A model generated the notes under the pieces. It made no database searches, was not told the origin of the DNA, and saw only the letters and a list, made by a program, of their open reading frames with translations. 34,112 bases of DNA from Dehalococcoidia bacterium (lineage in GTDB: Bacteria > Chloroflexota > Dehalococcoidia > GIF9 > UBA5629). The position numbers and the translations under genes were made by a program. This document shows, in pieces, positions 7,416 through 13,693 of the stretch. Every line of letters starts with the position of its first letter. Position 1 is the stretch's first letter. The stretch lies in contig DUEX01000018.1 in NCBI GenBank assembly GCA_011170325.1, forward strand, positions 1 to 34,112, written 5' to 3'.

Positions 7416-8000
7416 TTAGCTGGCTCCGCCTGATTTCGGTGTTCCTATGTATCTCGGGGTCCTGTTCATATATTCACGATAAGCATTGCCATACTTTTTA
7501 AGTAGGAAACGCTCTTCGGGAATTGCAGAAATAAGCGACAAAACTGCGTATGCGATTGTAAGCAACAAAAAAAGCCATGATGCGCAGGCAATACCAACAC
7601 CTACATAGGCGAGAGATGAACTAAGGTACATAGGATGCCTGGAGTAACGGAATGGCCCTTTAGCAATTACTTCACGGTCAAGAGGTGTAGTGGCAAAACT
7701 GGCCATAGTCATGGTGTATATAGCTAGTCCTAACAGAGTGATAGGAAGACCTGTGTAAAACCACACGGTACCTAATCTAAGTGGCAGGAAAACAGAGTAT
7801 ATAAGTAGTAAGAAAACGATAATAGGATAGGAATAAAGAATTATCATTTCCCTTCTGTTATACACAGAGGCAATGGCAATATCACCCGTTTCCCTAGCAC
7901 TCTTGTTAATTGCAGGCAGCAAGGAAACAATCACTAGAGTATAAAGTACGAAAATCCAGGCATTCCACACGCCTATTTCGAAAGCTGGTATCAGCGACAT
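7416..8000 (-). CDS. isoprenylcysteine carboxyl methyltransferase-like membrane protein, paralogue 2
   Basis: 194 residues, about five spans. Core motifs as in paralogue 1: KGPFRYSRHPMYLSSSLAYV and PEERFLLKKYGNAYREYMNR. The N-terminal 16 residues and the 5' leader are identical at DNA level to paralogue 1 (89 bp), but the middle and C-terminus have diverged (a different second span, charged loop NKSARETGDIAIASVYNRRE). Both genes end TPKSGGAS/T. The same substrates are plausible, but divergent loops argue for a different specificity. It is minus strand with its own promoter (TAGCAT -10 on the minus strand near 8031). Confidence 0.85.
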   Translation of the reverse strand: MSLIPAFEIGVWNAWIFVLYTLVIVSLLPAINKSARETGDIAIASVYNRREMIILYSYPIIVFLLLIYSVFLPLRLGTVWFYTGLPITLLGLAIYTMTMASFATTPLDREVIAKGPFRYSRHPMYLSSSLAYVGVGIACASWLFLLLTIAYAVLSLISAIPEERFLLKKYGNAYREYMNRTPRYIGTPKSGGAS

Positions 8001-8041
8001 GTTTCTCTCCTTCTCTTAGTTTCTTGCAATGCTACCGTTCA
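7953..8041. repeat. 89-bp exact duplication, copy 2
   Basis: Identical to 6262-6350: the first 16 codons and the leader of paralogue 2. See the paired entry. Confidence 0.85.
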
Positions 8042-8075
8042 TCAGCACTGGTTGTCCAATACCTCTGTGATAACC

Positions 8076-8099
8076 GCCCAAATCTCCCATGCTCAGCCC
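8076..8099 (-). repeat. GCTGAGCATCGGAGG dispersed repeat, copy 2
   Basis: Minus strand GGGCTGAGCATGGGAGA then TTTGGGC: two substitutions from copy 1. It lies upstream of paralogue 2 in the same relative place as copy 1. Confidence 0.6.
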
Positions 8100-8238
8100 T
8101 GACCTCACCTTGCTTAGACGTAGGATAGCCGTAACGTCTTGACCTTCTCCCAAACGTCACTTATCGTTGCGCAGTCTCGATTAAGAACAGTGAAGGAGAG
8201 GTTAAGATGAAAAGCACCGTCGCGTTACCAGTTATGGC

Positions 8239-8288
8239 TGGCCCTCATAAGCCCTTGGTCGTGGGTTCAAATCCCTCCGCTGCCACCA
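8239..8288 (+). pseudogene. tRNA-Met(CAU)-like 3' half (tRNA remnant)
   Basis: Contains an anticodon loop CTCATAA (CAT), a T arm GTGGG-TTCAAAT-CCCTC, an acceptor 3' strand CGCTGCC, discriminator A and an encoded CCA. The 5' half (acceptor 5' strand, D arm) is absent: the matching GGCAGCG is not found upstream. The anticodon stem has two mismatches and the T stem one, so it is a decayed fragment rather than a functional gene. Such 3' tRNA fragments are the typical scar left when a tyrosine recombinase integrates at a tRNA gene. Just upstream, GGAGAGGTTAAGATG at about 8195-8209 resembles the start of a gene cut at the junction. Confidence 0.75.
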
Positions 8289-8510
8289 CCTCTTGGCAAG
8301 TGCCTACACAAGATAACCTGCTGTCAACCTCTTATCTTTCAAGATGGAGAACTCAGCCACGCGAACCCGATTATTATGGGCGGAAGGTCAACCTTATTGA
8401 CGATAGATGATATAATTTATCATGGTGCTTCGCTAGTCTTTAGATAGACAAAACGGTTATTTCCCAACTAGTTTTTCTGACAAACAAGGTTTAACTTCAT
8501 GGATATGTGA
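8289..8510. other. Intergenic region before the CNB/MBL operon
   Basis: No gene supported. GATATAATTTATCAT near 8408-8422 offers a plus-strand TATAAT-type box about 90 bases upstream of the ATG at 8511; no strong -35 or ribosome site was seen. Confidence 0.35.
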
Positions 8511-8891
8511 ATGGAAACAGAAGGCACATTACTGCAGAAGTTCATTGAGACTTACAAGAAGTCAGAAGTTATCTTTGTTGAGGGCACGTTGGGTGGTGAG
8601 ATGTATATCGTTTATTCTGGAAAGGTGGTGCTTTATACTCAAGGGGCATCGGGACGGGACAAAATATTGGCAACTCTCGAAGCCGGCGATTTTTTTGGTG
8701 AGATGGCTTTAGTTGATGATAGCCCTCGCTCGGCGACAGCAATAGCCGAGGAAGACGATACTAAGCTCTTGGCATTAGACAAAACTAAGTTTACCTATCT
8801 GCTTCGACACCAACCCGATTTTGCTCTCGTCGTGATGGGCAAATTGTCCCAGCGACTCAGAGAAGCCAACAAGGCAATTAGCTCTGAGTGA
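8511..8891 (+). CDS. cyclic nucleotide-binding domain protein without DNA-binding domain
   Basis: 126 residues, almost entirely one cNMP-binding (CRP-type effector) fold. The phosphate-binding cassette is GDFFGEMALVDDSPRSATAI (about residues 63-82) with the conserved Glu and Arg-Ser-Ala-Thr. The preceding strand GEMYIVYSGKVVLY and following LLALDKTKFTYLLRHQP are typical. It ends in a helix (VVMGKLSQRLREANKAISSE) and has no helix-turn-helix, so it should sense cAMP, cGMP or a related ligand and act through a partner. The next gene starts 9 bases after its stop, so the two form an operon and the MBL hydrolase is the obvious candidate partner. Confidence 0.9.
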   Translation: METEGTLLQKFIETYKKSEVIFVEGTLGGEMYIVYSGKVVLYTQGASGRDKILATLEAGDFFGEMALVDDSPRSATAIAEEDDTKLLALDKTKFTYLLRHQPDFALVVMGKLSQRLREANKAISSE

Positions 8892-8900
8892 AAAGAGGAT

Positions 8901-9722
8901 ATGGAGTCACCAAAGAGAGAGCCCCAGCCAGAATCTGCCCCTAGCTTGAATAGGATTACTGAGCTTAGACCAGGCATCTATCAATTCTATGGTGAGAAAC
9001 CAGGGAGTCACGTATATTTGATACGTGGTTCAAACAAGAACGTCCTTATTGACACCGGGATAGCCACCAATTTTCCTTATATCAAAGAGTGCCTTCGCGA
9101 GTTGGGACTTAGAACCAAAGACACCCAGTTTGTCATACTCACTCATGAACATCCAGACCATATCGGCGCTACTGTCTTCTTCCTTGATACCGCTGTGGTG
9201 GGCGCCCACCACCTGGCTGCCAACAAGGTTGAACTGCAGGACGAATTCGTCACCATGAACAAATATGTTAACGCACCCACACGACCGTTTTGCATTGACC
9301 TATGGCTAGAGAGCAACACTCTCATTGACCTCGGCAATTACAAGCTCAGGGTTATTCATACCCCGGGGCATACCTCAGGGTGTATCTGTATCTATGAGCT
9401 CACACAGAGATTGCTTTTCTCTGGAGATACAGTCTTCGCTGGAGGCACCTTATCGAATATTGCTACCTCTGGTAACATAAGCGACTATGTCAATTCTCTG
9501 GAGCGCTTGAGCACATTGCAAATCGCTGAGCTTTATCCAGGTCACGGGCGTATTTCTTATACTCCAGAACAAGACATGAAACAGGCAATAGTTTATGCTC
9601 GGACACTGCTGGAAGACTCTAAAATGTTATTCGAAGCCATAACTCAAAAAGAAGGCATGCCTTCAGTTAAGGCATTGCTTAAAGGAAGTAGAATGAGGAA
9701 CAAGAAAGAGGTAAGCAAGTGA
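8901..9722 (+). CDS. MBL-fold metallo-hydrolase
   Basis: 273 residues. Zinc ligands are visible: HEHPDH (residues 82-87), the His of HTPGH at 157, Asp of FSGDTVF at 176, and the late His of YPGHG at 215. This is the glyoxalase II-like/beta-lactamase superfamily layout. Residues 1-25 are a charged Pro-rich extension not usual in the family, and about 40 residues after the last ligand form a basic C-terminal tail. The substrate is unknown; thioester or lactone hydrolysis is common. ATG at 8901 follows AGAGGA. It is in an operon with the upstream cNMP-binding protein. Confidence 0.88.
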   Translation: MESPKREPQPESAPSLNRITELRPGIYQFYGEKPGSHVYLIRGSNKNVLIDTGIATNFPYIKECLRELGLRTKDTQFVILTHEHPDHIGATVFFLDTAVVGAHHLAANKVELQDEFVTMNKYVNAPTRPFCIDLWLESNTLIDLGNYKLRVIHTPGHTSGCICIYELTQRLLFSGDTVFAGGTLSNIATSGNISDYVNSLERLSTLQIAELYPGHGRISYTPEQDMKQAIVYARTLLEDSKMLFEAITQKEGMPSVKALLKGSRMRNKKEVSK

Positions 9723-9777
9723 CCACATCCAAGTGTCGATTCCAATACGCACTATCTATAATGATGTCGTCCTTCCA

Positions 9778-9900
9778 TCTAAGATTTCATTGAGGTATCG
9801 GTGGTTATGATGCGGTGGAAGCACACAAACGATTTAGTCCGATTGATAACATTAAAGCATAAATTCTTCATATCTGGAATGGTCGTTGTGGGGAAGGTCA
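9778..9900. repeat. Cassette repeat R4
   Basis: Carries the end of the left half (ATCTAAGATTTCATTGAG, GGTATCGGTGG), an integrase tail at 9806-9862 and a 3' flank ending GGGGAAGGTCA. The 5' part of the left half (CACAGACACGAAAA) was not recognised. It separates the CNB/MBL operon from the SRPBCC gene. Confidence 0.7.
9806..9862 (+). pseudogene. Tyrosine recombinase C-terminal tail in R4
   Basis: Nineteen codons YDAVEAHKRFSPIDNIKA then TAA. It is the most divergent tail and also differs from R5 at synonymous codons (GAA/GAG, CAC/CAT, AAA/AAG, CGA/AGG). Tail length to the stop is preserved. Confidence 0.7.
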
Positions 9901-9945
9901 AAAGCAGAATCTTGCTACTCTTTACACTTATGGTTTTAAGTGCAT

Positions 9946-10389
9946 CTACTCCATTAACGACTCGCAAAATCTCTTAAGTCCTGCTTGACCAATCTCTAAA
10001 TTATTCTGATTCATTCGATTTATGAAGAGCCAGTTAGCTATTCTGCCGATGACCCCCGCAGGAACAGAGTAATCTACCCTTGTCCAAACTATGGTGCCAC
10101 GCTCATGTGGCTGCAGAGTATATACCCACTTACCGGGAATACCTCCAGACATCTCATAGACGATACTATGAGGCCTGTGTACCTCCAATACAGTCATGGT
10201 CTGCTTGAGTTTTATGCCTAGTAGACGATATTCATAGTCAGCAGAATTCCCTTTTTCTCCAGGTTTGCCTTTTATATTGGATACCCTACGAATTGGAGCA
10301 AATTTTGGTATGCTCTCGGGATCTACCATTGTATCGAAAACCTTTTCAACGGGTGTGTGTATTTTGATAGATGTTTCAACTGATGGCAT
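9946..10389 (-). CDS. SRPBCC (START/polyketide cyclase-like) family protein
   Basis: About 147 residues of the SRPBCC helix-grip fold: SVETSIKIHTPVEKVFDTMVDPESIPKFAPI at the start, TVLEVHRPHSIVYEMSG in the middle and a Trp-rich sheet (IVWTRVDYSVPAGVIG) with a C-terminal helix LKRFCESLM lining the pocket. Members bind hydrophobic ligands or act as cyclases or dehydratases; the ligand cannot be told. ATG at 10389 is preferred to GTG at 10401. A -10 TAGAAT at 10417-10422 lies close upstream. It is a single-gene cassette between R4 and R5. Confidence 0.82.
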   Translation of the reverse strand: MPSVETSIKIHTPVEKVFDTMVDPESIPKFAPIRRVSNIKGKPGEKGNSADYEYRLLGIKLKQTMTVLEVHRPHSIVYEMSGGIPGKWVYTLQPHERGTIVWTRVDYSVPAGVIGRIANWLFINRMNQNNLEIGQAGLKRFCESLME

Positions 10390-10416
10390 AGTATTACCCA
10401 CGCATAGGATGCTTTC

Positions 10417-10422
10417 ATTCTA
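10417..10422 (-). promoter_or_regulatory. Class-2 promoter -10 box for SRPBCC gene
   Basis: Minus strand GGGTGGTAGAATG, the same GTGGTAnAAT block as at 327, 1160 and 3064. It marks the left edge of a poorly conserved left half. Confidence 0.45.
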
Positions 10423-10489
10423 CCACCCATTCTTCATCGTTTGAAAGTGCCGGACCATTGATAGGTTGAACGATGGCTTGGTATAAGGG

Positions 10490-10599
10490 TGATGGGATGC
10501 TATGATGCGGTGGAGGCTCATAAGAGGTATTCGCCGGTGGATAACATTAGAATGTAGTTTCTTTGTATCTGGACTTATTGTTTTGGGGGTGGCAGGTCA
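10490..10599. repeat. Cassette repeat R5, right half
   Basis: GGGATGC then an integrase tail at 10501-10557, TTCTTTGTATCTGGACTTATTG and GGTGGCAGGTCA. It is nearly identical to the R1 right half. The codons just before the tail read GC (in frame with a VGC-type end), so slightly more of the recombinase is retained. Confidence 0.7.
10501..10557 (+). pseudogene. Tyrosine recombinase C-terminal tail in R5
   Basis: Nineteen codons YDAVEAHKRYSPVDNIRM then TAG; see R1, R2 and R4. Confidence 0.7.
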
Positions 10600-10604
10600 G
10601 CGTC

Positions 10605-11477
10605 TTATTTCACAGCTGCCAGAACTGCACGCTCAATTTCAAACACTGCTAAATCACGGCCTTTGGGTTTAATATAGCGTTCAAGATACTCTTCATGACC
10701 AACATCTTCAATTAGACATAGGGAATATTTTGACAAATACTCATATATCTCGGCAGGGTCAAAACCACAAAACCATAATGGGTTCTTCTTTTTAAGGGTA
10801 AGTTTGTGCAGCCCATTTAAACCATCGGGGATATGGCTGCCATTAATAAAGCTCTCTAGAACGTAAGTGAAAATAATTTTACTGCCAGTGGAAGCCTGGG
10901 CAACATATTTTATGGTATTATTAACTGCTTCTTTAGAAATATACTGGGTTACACCTTCCCATATAAAAAGAGTTTTAGAGGATAAAGCATATCCTGCTTT
11001 CTTCAACTCCTCACCAAGGTCTTGACTATTAAAATCAATAGGAACAAAAAAAACATTGGAAGGAACTTCTCCGATATTTTTATCAATGTATGTTCTTTTG
11101 ACTTTCTGTAATTCAGGAAAATCTAATTCAAAATATTGTATATTTTCAATACTGGGAATACGAAAAGCACGGGTATCCATACCGGCCCCTAGATTAACAA
11201 CTGTTCCAGCCCCTTCCTTAATGGCATTCTTTAATACATCATCTACATAGCGTGTGCGGCAAATAAGCCCCCCAATTACTCCAGGTGATAACTTTTCTCT
11301 TATCTTTACCAAAAAGTTCAACATTTTAGGAGAACGCATTAAAATCACCCAAAATTTCCAAAAAGGTGGCAGAAATTTCTCAGAATAGGCATCTTCAAAA
11401 AGCCGTTTATCTTCTGGCAATAAATTTTCCATCGCCCTCATTATAGTAGGGCCATAACCAGTAGAACTTTGTTTCAT
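10605..11477 (-). CDS. class I SAM-dependent methyltransferase, LCMT family
   Basis: 290 residues of the leucine carboxyl methyltransferase family: an N-terminal helical cap, TVVNLGAGMDTRAFRIPS (SAM-binding motif I), YFELDFPELQKVKR (acidic motif II), FIWEGVTQYISKEAVNN (post-I/motif IV) and a C-terminal beta part. Bacterial members are often polyketide or small-molecule O-methyltransferases, not PP2A modifiers. The ATG at 11477 is in a GGGATG context with a weak ribosome site. A -10 TAGAAT at 11528-11533 lies about 50 bases upstream. It is the only gene between R5 and the 11525 half-repeat. Confidence 0.88.
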   Translation of the reverse strand: MKQSSTGYGPTIMRAMENLLPEDKRLFEDAYSEKFLPPFWKFWVILMRSPKMLNFLVKIREKLSPGVIGGLICRTRYVDDVLKNAIKEGAGTVVNLGAGMDTRAFRIPSIENIQYFELDFPELQKVKRTYIDKNIGEVPSNVFFVPIDFNSQDLGEELKKAGYALSSKTLFIWEGVTQYISKEAVNNTIKYVAQASTGSKIIFTYVLESFINGSHIPDGLNGLHKLTLKKKNPLWFCGFDPAEIYEYLSKYSLCLIEDVGHEEYLERYIKPKGRDLAVFEIERAVLAAVK

Positions 11478-11524
11478 CCCATTAATACCGTTTTTTTCTT
11501 ATTTACGCTAATGACTGCCCCCAA

Positions 11525-11700
11525 ATCATTCTATCACCTTTTAAGTCATATTTGTTGATGCGCAAGCTAGTATGATTGCCCGGGGGTTACAGCCAAGAAA
11601 TGAGAAATTCTGTCACAGCGAAAACCAGTAGGCTACACTCGAAATTTCCTAACTTCTTGGGGGGCTATCGCTTAGCTTATTTGAGGGTAAGGGATTACCT
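11525..11700. repeat. Cassette repeat, left half plus alternative right half
   Basis: Starts ATTCTATCACCTTTTAAGT, with GCTAGTATGATTGCCCGG, CACAGCGAAAACCAGTAG, CTAACTTCTTGG and GGCTATCG as in R0. After the junction it runs CTTAGCTTATTTGAGGGTAAGGG, related to the right part of R0 (GGCTAGCTATATTTGGG) rather than to the integrase tail. Confidence 0.6.
11528..11533 (-). promoter_or_regulatory. Class-2 promoter -10 box for the LCMT-family gene
   Basis: Minus strand AAAAGGTGATAGAATGA; TAGAAT at the left end of the 11525 half-repeat, about 50 bases before the ATG at 11477. Confidence 0.45.
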
Positions 11701-11801
11701 GTTCTTGATCTATTCACACGTATTCCCATAACAACTATTGTATTGTATAAGTAGGGAGACAATGATTCTGGAATAGGTCACTTATACCTCCCATATAAAG
11801 A

Positions 11802-12242
11802 CTATTGTTTACTCAAGGCAAATGAGCTAACATCTATATCAGCATCTAATACTTGCTTGTTCTTAGTATCAATTATCAGGTTATAATTAACTGAAACTTT
11901 GTAGTTTCCCAGCAAAGGCAAAGCTATCCCTGTGTATGCTGTTGTAACGACCTCGTACCGATCTTCCGCTATCTTTTGAGGTTTCGAATATTCCCAAGCA
12001 ATTCTTTGACTGATCTCCTTCTCGATAGTCATAGCCACAACCTTTTCGAATAGAGGACTTTCATTAACAACCAGCCCCGCAATGCTTTTTGACACGCTGT
12101 CAACATTGTTAACTACCCATCCTTCAGCAACTTCACTTGCTATAACAGCCGGATCTTTCTGAGCACAACAAAAGAAAATAGATATAACTCCAATAAAAAC
12201 TAATATATAAGTAATTTGAATAAATTTCCCTTTATGATTCAT
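11802..12242 (-). CDS. hypothetical lipoprotein
   Basis: 146 residues: MNHKGKFIQ, a hydrophobic core to about residue 24, and IFFCCAQK as a possible lipobox. The mature part (EVAEGWVVNNVDSVSKSIAG..., VVTTAYTGIALPLLGNYKVSVNYNLIIDTKNKQV) is a soluble alpha/beta domain with no motif I recognise. Probably anchored on the outside of the membrane. It lies in its own unit between the 11525 half-repeat and the R6 remnant. Confidence 0.65.
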   Translation of the reverse strand: MNHKGKFIQITYILVFIGVISIFFCCAQKDPAVIASEVAEGWVVNNVDSVSKSIAGLVVNESPLFEKVVAMTIEKEISQRIAWEYSKPQKIAEDRYEVVTTAYTGIALPLLGNYKVSVNYNLIIDTKNKQVLDADIDVSSFALSKQ

Positions 12243-12456
12243 TTATATATCACCTTATCTCTGCTACCATAGAATCACTTCCTCGCCTTAACTCTTCTGT
12301 TGGCCTCCTCGTAGATTTGCTCTTAGGACATCTCATTTGCCATGCTTTCATCGCCCATTCTGGTGTTCTCAAAAAACTAACATAGGAGGCTGTATACGTC
12401 AAGTAGGTCAGTATCTAGTAACCTGCTTGTATTGGCTATGTTACAGAAGCAATGGT

Positions 12457-12549
12457 CTAACAAATCAATACTGCCAGGCTGTGGGATGTTATGATGCGGT
12501 GGAGGCTCACAAACGCTATTCGCCGCTGGATAGCCTTAGAACAAGATAG
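12457..12549 (+). pseudogene. Tyrosine recombinase C-terminal remnant, R6
   Basis: In one frame: LTNQYCQAVGCYDAVEAHKR then YSPLDSLRTR and a TAG at 12547-12549. NQYC corresponds to the catalytic Tyr segment of the 4261 remnant (NRYCQAVGCEDAV). Everything upstream of about 12457 is not recognisably recombinase. Unlike R1 to R5 the tail is joined directly to its own VGC codons, and it differs at many synonymous positions. Confidence 0.75.
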
Positions 12550-12564
12550 CAGGTGTGTTTAGCC

Positions 12565-12768
12565 CTACTCCAACATCTGCCTTAATTTCATGGCAACTAC
12601 CGACAAAATGAGGCTGGTAATACCCAATCCAGTAGCCAAGTAGGCCTGTGTCATCGTGATTTGCTCAATAAGAGGCAACACAAGGCCATCAAATACCGCT
12701 AAGATTAAGCCCCAAATAAATAGAAACCAAGCCGTTATCGTTGCTAGAGCTTTGAAAATAGGTGGCAT
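12565..12768 (-). CDS. small two-span membrane protein, hypothetical
   Basis: 67 residues, MPPIFKALATITAW..., with hydrophobic stretches at about 10-30 and 43-61 and a C-terminal LRQMLE. The ATG at 12768 follows AGAGGAGG within 10 bases. No motif recognised. It is the last gene of the repeat-separated region, just to the right of R6. Confidence 0.6.
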   Translation of the reverse strand: MPPIFKALATITAWFLFIWGLILAVFDGLVLPLIEQITMTQAYLATGLGITSLILSVVAMKLRQMLE

Positions 12769-12957
12769 TTTTTCACCTCCTCTCTGGCTTTAGGATATTC
12801 CCAATCAATATTCTAGCATCGTATGTCAATATCACTTGAGCCTCATATCTATTGGGCACTAATGGCTGTCTTAGCTTGCAACGGTTAACCCAAATGCCAT
12901 GGACTGGTTCAACAGATTTCAAATGTCAAGATATCTTATCCTACCTCTAGGTCACCA

Positions 12958-13194
12958 TTAATAGCGGGGGTCTTCTGCTTTCCACTCTTCTAAGGGTTCT
13001 ATTTGGACTACTTCGTTACCTTTAAGAACTACTTGAAAGCGCCGAATTTCGCTATCCTTGAAAGGATACTTAGAACGAACTGTGTATTTCCTTACATTTG
13101 CTGGGTCGTCTTCAATTATAAGGGTCAATTCCCATAAATTGTGTACTAGGTCAATCATACTTGCGTTAATAAGAGTCGCCTTAAGAGTCTTCAT
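12958..13194 (-). CDS. hypothetical protein
   Basis: 78 residues, MKTLKATLINASMIDLVHNL, mostly beta-type sequence with alternating hydrophobics and no membrane span or known motif. It starts 8 bases after the stop of the zinc-finger gene at 13203-13427, so the two form an operon driven by the promoter at 13469. Confidence 0.6.
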   Translation of the reverse strand: MKTLKATLINASMIDLVHNLWELTLIIEDDPANVRKYTVRSKYPFKDSEIRRFQVVLKGNEVVQIEPLEEWKAEDPRY

Positions 13195-13202
13195 AACCCA
13201 TC

Positions 13203-13427
13203 CTAGCTATTTGTGTTCTTGGCTTCGTCTTCAAGGATTTCCGCCAGAAGTTTGAGATTCCCCATGAACATTATGAATTCAGGATAGCTTAGCCCCCTTG
13301 ATGCTATTTTGGGTTCTATCCATTTTATGTGTTTCTCGTCATGTAGGTCATACATGTGTCGTGCTACATCCATATGGTTTGCTCCCCGATAGTCGCAAAC
13401 TGGGCATTCACATCGCATGTGCTTCAT
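13203..13427 (-). CDS. small C2H2-type zinc-finger protein
   Basis: 74 residues. Residues 8-29 read CPVCDYRGANHMDVARHMYD then LH, i.e. C-x2-C-x12-H-x4-H, the classical C2H2 spacing. Bacterial C2H2 proteins are often DNA- or RNA-binding regulators (Ros/MucR type) or mobile-element proteins. The rest, a charged helical tail, matches no family I know. ATG at 13427 follows GGGAGG by 5 bases. Could instead be a structural zinc knuckle without DNA-binding function. Confidence 0.6.
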   Translation of the reverse strand: MKHMRCECPVCDYRGANHMDVARHMYDLHDEKHIKWIEPKIASRGLSYPEFIMFMGNLKLLAEILEDEAKNTNS

Positions 13428-13465
13428 TATACCCTCCCAATCTCAATCGCAAGCCTGTGTCTGCT

Positions 13466-13510
13466 CCAATTGTACACCCGGCCAAGGCTGAATAGAATAT
13501 GCCCTATGTC
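13466..13510 (-). promoter_or_regulatory. Class-1 promoter repeat A
   Basis: Minus strand ATTCTATTCAGCCTTGGCCG then GGTGTACAATTGG; -10 TACAAT at 13469-13474. About 40 bases upstream of the zinc-finger operon. One of 11 related blocks. Confidence 0.7.
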
Positions 13511-13693
13511 TTTATAGAAATACCTAAGTTCGTAGCTCATATAAAGGGGACTAGGCTCACAGAGCTAAGTGTGAGCATCTTTAATGAGAAAGGGGATGAC
13601 TGAAGGCTATTGCCGCTCATTCTGGACTGATGCCTGTGGTTAACACGCCTACACCGGTGTTTGAACCCACACCATTAGTTATGCTAGGGATTC

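Noticed and set aside
8207-8410. Plus-strand frame over the tRNA remnant
   Set aside because: It reads through the tRNA-like fragment (GSNPSAATTS), so only its first codons could be a real, truncated start.
1-12768. Classical integron array
   Set aside because: Genes are separated by 120-240-bp repeats with integrase tails, not by attC-type imperfect palindromes, and each gene appears to have its own promoter; no IntI gene present.
13640-13690. Possible tRNA T-arm-like hairpin (GGTGTTTGAACCCACACC)
   Set aside because: No acceptor, anticodon or D arm around it; probably chance or a weak hairpin.
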